DNA of 39,138 bases from Bacteroidales bacterium (lineage in GTDB: Bacteria > Bacteroidota > Bacteroidia > Bacteroidales > UBA932): positions 1 to 39,138 of the forward strand of contig JAFYME010000010.1 in NCBI GenBank assembly GCA_017556765.1, read 5' to 3'. The translations under genes and the position numbers were made by a program. Position 1 is the first letter of the stretch, and each line of letters opens with the position of its first letter. Below the pieces are notes generated by a model, which had not been told where the DNA came from, did not search any database, and worked only from the letters and a program-made list of their open reading frames with translations. Positions 36,014 through 39,138 of this stretch are shown here, piece by piece.

Positions 36014-38695
36014 ATGATTAAACTATCGAAATTTCAAGCCGTTCTCCTTACCATGGCGCTTGCCATGTGCCTGGTACCGGGAAGGGCAAATGCACAGACA
36101 GAAGTTCTGGGACTGGATATTCCCGAAGATGTCATCAATTCGGCTGTCGCAAGCGTGAAATCAGACGACTTCCTTACAGGTAACATAGGTGACGCGGCAC
36201 AGCTCATCAAGGGTAAGGTTGCAGGTCTTGACATCGCAAAGGGTACAGGTAACCCTTCAGAGTATTCAACCATCATGCTCCGTGGTGTGACATCCCTCCT
36301 GGGAGGTTTCACTCCGCTTATACTTATTGATGGCGTAGAAGGCTCACTCAATACCGTATCTCCTGAGAACATCGCCGAGATCTCTGTCCTCAAGGACGCG
36401 TCTGCAGCCGCTATCTACGGTACACGTGGCGCTTCCGGTGTGATCCTCATCACAACCAAGTCCGGCAAGCGGGGCGAGAGATACAACGTTTCATACTCAG
36501 GCTACGGAGCGATCTCTGATTTCGCTAAGACCGCAGACTTCATGGATGCAGCTTACATGCGCAGCCTCGGAGAGGAGATGTCCGAATACACTGCTTTTCC
36601 TGATCTCGGCGAGGATACAGACTGGCTGGGACTTGTGTCTCGTACAGGCTGGGTTCAGAACCACAATATATCCCTTGAAGGCGGCACAGAGAGCATGACC
36701 TATTCGGCTAACGTATCATACCGTCAGAACGAGGGTGTGATCAAGGGTTCTTTCGCAAACGACCTCCGTGCTCAGATGGACATCTCGCAGTATCTCTTCA
36801 ATGATATACTCAAGGTTAGGCTCAACATGCTGAAGTCGATCTCTGAGAGCGACAATCAGGAGTCGGAACACATTTACCATCAGGCGGTTACACGTAACCC
36901 AACCTCTCCTGTATATACTGAAGACGGTGACTACTTCGAGCAGTCAACTCCTCTCTACTACTACAACCCGCTTCCTTACATCACCGGCAACGAGCATTTC
37001 GGACAGAACAGGTACGAGTCGACACGTATCATCGGTAACATCACTCTCGAGCCTGTCAAGGGATGGAAGACAAACCTCATGCTCTCAAGCCGTACAAACA
37101 ACGGTGTAGGCGAGTCTTACAACACCGAAAAGCACCAGTCGAACCGCTGGGGCGGCATCAACGGCAGCGCAAGCAAGAGCCAGAGAGACTTCAAGGAAAA
37201 CGAACTCGAGATCACATCCAGATATGAGAACACTTTCGGCAAGCACCATGTTGCAGCTCTTGCCGGCTACAGCAGAATCAGCAACGTAAGCTCCGGCTTC
37301 AACGCAAGCAACTCTGAGTTCTCTACAAACGCATATCTCTACAACAATCTCGCAAACGGTACTTTCCTCAAGGACGGAAAGGCTGGAATGGGCTCGTGGA
37401 AGAATTCCAGACGACTCGCCGGCTTCTTCGGACATATCTCTTACGGTTATGCAGACCGCTACAACGTGATGGTCTCGTTACGACGTGACAATGATTCCAT
37501 GTTCGGAGAAAATCACAAATGGGGAAATTTCCCTGGCGTATCGGCAGGCTGGACTATATCCAACGAAGAATTCATGAACGGTGCAAAGGATTGGCTGTCA
37601 AACATGAAGCTTCGTGCAGGATGGGGTATGGCCGGCATTATGCCTGATCTTTTGTCAGAAGCTTACGCGACATATGAGGCTAATCAGGATCTTCATTGGG
37701 AGACTTCTAAGGAAGTGAACATAGGCCTCGACCTCGGATTCTTCGGAAACCGTCTCTATGCAAACATCGACCTTTATGATAAGGTGACTTCGGGCATGCT
37801 CTGGGGATACTCGGTGGCAGCTTCGCCGACACTCTATAATCTTATAGCCAACGCAGGCAGCATGAGCAACCAGGGTATCGAGGTTCTCATCGGCGGTACA
37901 CCAGTACAGACAAAGGACTTCGAGTGGAACTCAACTCTCACACTGGCGCACAACAGGAACAAGCTCCTCAGCATGTCAAACGACCTCTATGAGACTGAGG
38001 ACTACCTCGACGGCGGCTGTACAGAGGATCCTGTTTCGATGGTTACCCAGAGGACATACCTCGGCGATGCTATCGGCAGCTTCTACATGCTCAAGTCAGT
38101 AGGTGTCGTTTCCGAGGGCTCCAGAAAGGGAACATGGCTCATAGAAGACCCGGAGACCGGAGAGGCAGTGCCATTTGATTCCGGCATGCGCAGCTATGAC
38201 TCAAGATTCCGTCAGTATTGCGGTTCGGCTCTTCCTAAGCTGACAATGGGATGGAGCAACACCCTCCGCTTCTACGGCGTTGACCTTACAATGTCATTCA
38301 GCGGCCAGTTCGGACATGAGATATTCAACAGCCAGAGAATGTTCCACGAAAACCTCAACACTGGTCTGAACCTTTACAAGTCAGCTACTCAGCCAGTATA
38401 CGGAACAACTCTTTCCAGAAGACAGGAAGCGGTTGCGGTAAGCTACTATCTTGAGGACGGTGACTATGTGAAGCTCGACAACCTCACATTGGGTTATACA
38501 TTCAACACAAAGAACGTGAAATACCTCGAGAAGGCAAGAGTATATCTCTCAGGAGAGAACCTCCTCTGCATCACAAAGTACTCGGGACTTGATCCGGAGC
38601 TCAACTACTCTGGTTATTCTTCATTCGGTATGGACTACCGTGAGAAGTATCCTGTTCTCCGCACATTCTCAGTCGGTGTAAACATCACATTCTAA
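36014..38695 (+). CDS. N-terminally shortened SusC-like protein without TonB box
   Basis: An intact 893-residue reading frame with its own signal peptide (to about residue 28, GRANAQ) and about 14 further residues, after which it aligns with the other SusC from S43 (= S138 there) to the terminal FSVGVNITF. The carboxypeptidase-regulatory domain and the ETVVVGYGTQ TonB-box segment are absent. The plug (VLKDASAAAIYGTRGASGVI) and barrel are kept, except for a loss of about 24 residues after GMAGIMP and small gaps. There is no SusD gene beside it; it follows the EamA gene by 7 bases. It may be a decaying duplicate, a barrel cassette, or a TonB-independent porin. The open frame argues against a long-dead pseudogene. 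Confidence 0.85.
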   Translation: MIKLSKFQAVLLTMALAMCLVPGRANAQTEVLGLDIPEDVINSAVASVKSDDFLTGNIGDAAQLIKGKVAGLDIAKGTGNPSEYSTIMLRGVTSLLGGFTPLILIDGVEGSLNTVSPENIAEISVLKDASAAAIYGTRGASGVILITTKSGKRGERYNVSYSGYGAISDFAKTADFMDAAYMRSLGEEMSEYTAFPDLGEDTDWLGLVSRTGWVQNHNISLEGGTESMTYSANVSYRQNEGVIKGSFANDLRAQMDISQYLFNDILKVRLNMLKSISESDNQESEHIYHQAVTRNPTSPVYTEDGDYFEQSTPLYYYNPLPYITGNEHFGQNRYESTRIIGNITLEPVKGWKTNLMLSSRTNNGVGESYNTEKHQSNRWGGINGSASKSQRDFKENELEITSRYENTFGKHHVAALAGYSRISNVSSGFNASNSEFSTNAYLYNNLANGTFLKDGKAGMGSWKNSRRLAGFFGHISYGYADRYNVMVSLRRDNDSMFGENHKWGNFPGVSAGWTISNEEFMNGAKDWLSNMKLRAGWGMAGIMPDLLSEAYATYEANQDLHWETSKEVNIGLDLGFFGNRLYANIDLYDKVTSGMLWGYSVAASPTLYNLIANAGSMSNQGIEVLIGGTPVQTKDFEWNSTLTLAHNRNKLLSMSNDLYETEDYLDGGCTEDPVSMVTQRTYLGDAIGSFYMLKSVGVVSEGSRKGTWLIEDPETGEAVPFDSGMRSYDSRFRQYCGSALPKLTMGWSNTLRFYGVDLTMSFSGQFGHEIFNSQRMFHENLNTGLNLYKSATQPVYGTTLSRRQEAVAVSYYLEDGDYVKLDNLTLGYTFNTKNVKYLEKARVYLSGENLLCITKYSGLDPELNYSGYSSFGMDYREKYPVLRTFSVGVNITF
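36140..38695 (+). repeat. Large inverted repeat, arm 2 (shortened susC plug and barrel)
   Basis: Partner of 23489-26143. Homology starts sharply at TCGGCTGTCGCAAGCGT, which is identical in both copies, and the sequence upstream is unrelated apart from a few bases. By eye the first 130 bases of the repeat are close to 90 percent identical. Confidence 0.85.
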
Positions 38696-38714
38696 CCGTA
38701 TATCAAACATACGA

Positions 38715-38750
38715 AAAGGCCGATGTACTCAAACTGGTACATCGGCCTTT
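38715..38750. terminator. Bidirectional intrinsic terminator after the shortened susC
   Basis: A perfect 14-bp stem, AAAGGCCGATGTAC (38715-38728) with GTACATCGGCCTTT (38737-38750), and an 8-base loop, flanked by A and T runs. It serves both convergent genes, the plus-strand susC copy and the minus-strand lyase gene. Confidence 0.92.
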
Positions 38751-38771
38751 CATATTGCATGAATTGTCAGA

Positions 38772-39138
38772 CTAGAGTCTCTCGAGCTTCACTGTGAAGT
38801 GGCGCATGAGCTCTGTCTCCCATACGATCTTCACACCGCGTGTGATCTCATGACGACGGTCGTAAACGTTCTTGAGAGCCGCTGCGATCACGTCCATGTG
38901 GTTGTTTGTATAAACACGGCGTGCGATGCAAAGACGGAGAAGGTCGAGACCTCCGAAACGGTTCTCACGAGTCACAGGATCACGGTCAGCGAGGATGTAA
39001 CCGATCTCGCAGCCACGTACACCGGCCTCGATGTAGAGCTCGATGGCGAGAGTCTGTGCAGGGAACTCCTTCTTAGGGATCTGGTCAAGAACGCGGTCTG
39101 CGTCTACGAAGAGAGCGTGACCACCTACAGGACGCTGG
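38772..39138 (-). CDS. tnaA: Tryptophanase / tyrosine phenol-lyase family protein (C-terminal part)
   Basis: About 121 C-terminal residues of a PLP-dependent beta-eliminating lyase; the 5' end lies beyond the right edge. The fragment reads GGHALFVDADRVLDQIP, FPAQTLAIELYIEAGVR, GRD-like ADRDPVT, LLRLCIARRVYTNNHMDV and ends LMRHFTVKLERL, closely following the TnaA ending (LRHFTAKL). Tryptophanase, which cleaves tryptophan to indole, pyruvate and ammonia, is favoured; tyrosine phenol-lyase has the same end and cannot be excluded from this fragment. It appears unrelated to the arabinose genes and marks the edge of the locus. Confidence 0.8.
   Translation of the reverse strand, partial: QRPVGGHALFVDADRVLDQIPKKEFPAQTLAIELYIEAGVRGCEIGYILADRDPVTRENRFGGLDLLRLCIARRVYTNNHMDVIAAALKNVYDRRHEITRGVKIVWETELMRHFTVKLERL

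Noticed and set aside
1-39138. Mobile element, CRISPR array, tRNA or rRNA
   Set aside because: I saw no transposase or integrase motifs, no regularly spaced short repeats and no RNA gene signatures; the only large repeat is the susC pair.

Overview
The window is chromosomal DNA of a Bacteroidota member, most likely a Bacteroidales bacterium. SusC/SusD pairs, a hybrid two-component system (HTCS), many lipoproteins with acidic residues after the lipobox Cys, and TAnnTTTG-type -7 boxes all point there. Genus cannot be fixed from the sequence. Genes are dense, with no gap over 300 bases and no tRNA, rRNA, CRISPR or transposase seen.

Layout. (1) 1-5219, minus strand: an L-arabinose catabolic operon in the order Na+/sugar symporter, araD, araA, araB (araB runs off the left edge). 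(2) 5488-8379, plus: a lipoprotein beta-L-arabinofuranosidase of the GH146/GH127 superfamily, divergent from the arabinose operon. (3) 8443-26554, minus: a polysaccharide-utilization locus read as susC, susD, a DUF4859-like surface lipoprotein, a BACON/DUF6055/DUF4859 zincin lipoprotein, a terminator, a second DUF4859-like lipoprotein, a second HExxH zincin, a CotH-type kinase, a third zincin (DUF6055-like), a terminator, then the HTCS regulator. (4) 26797-33656, plus, divergent from susC: GH97, GH43 and GH127 enzymes. (5) 33752-38695, plus: an Xaa-Pro aminopeptidase, an EamA transporter, and a second SusC-like gene that has lost its N-terminal domain and TonB box. (6) 38772-end, minus: the C-terminal part of a tryptophanase-family lyase.

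How the genes fit together. Two Cys-nucleophile beta-L-arabinofuranosidases, a GH43 and a retaining GH97 release L-arabinose (and perhaps alpha-galactose), which the symporter and AraABD carry into the pentose phosphate pathway. The unusual part is that the sugar enzymes are embedded with three predicted surface zinc peptidases and a Xaa-Pro aminopeptidase. Beta-L-Araf on hydroxyproline and alpha-Gal on serine are the glycans of plant extensins, so I propose that the locus harvests hydroxyproline-rich cell-wall glycoprotein rather than a plain polysaccharide. That is inference; it is the main candidate for an undescribed system here.

Regulation. The two divergent promoter regions (5220-5487 and 26555-26796) share a 12-base motif at nearly the same distance from the plus-strand gene starts, plus a common minus-strand leader motif. 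This suggests that the HTCS, or another regulator, controls both.
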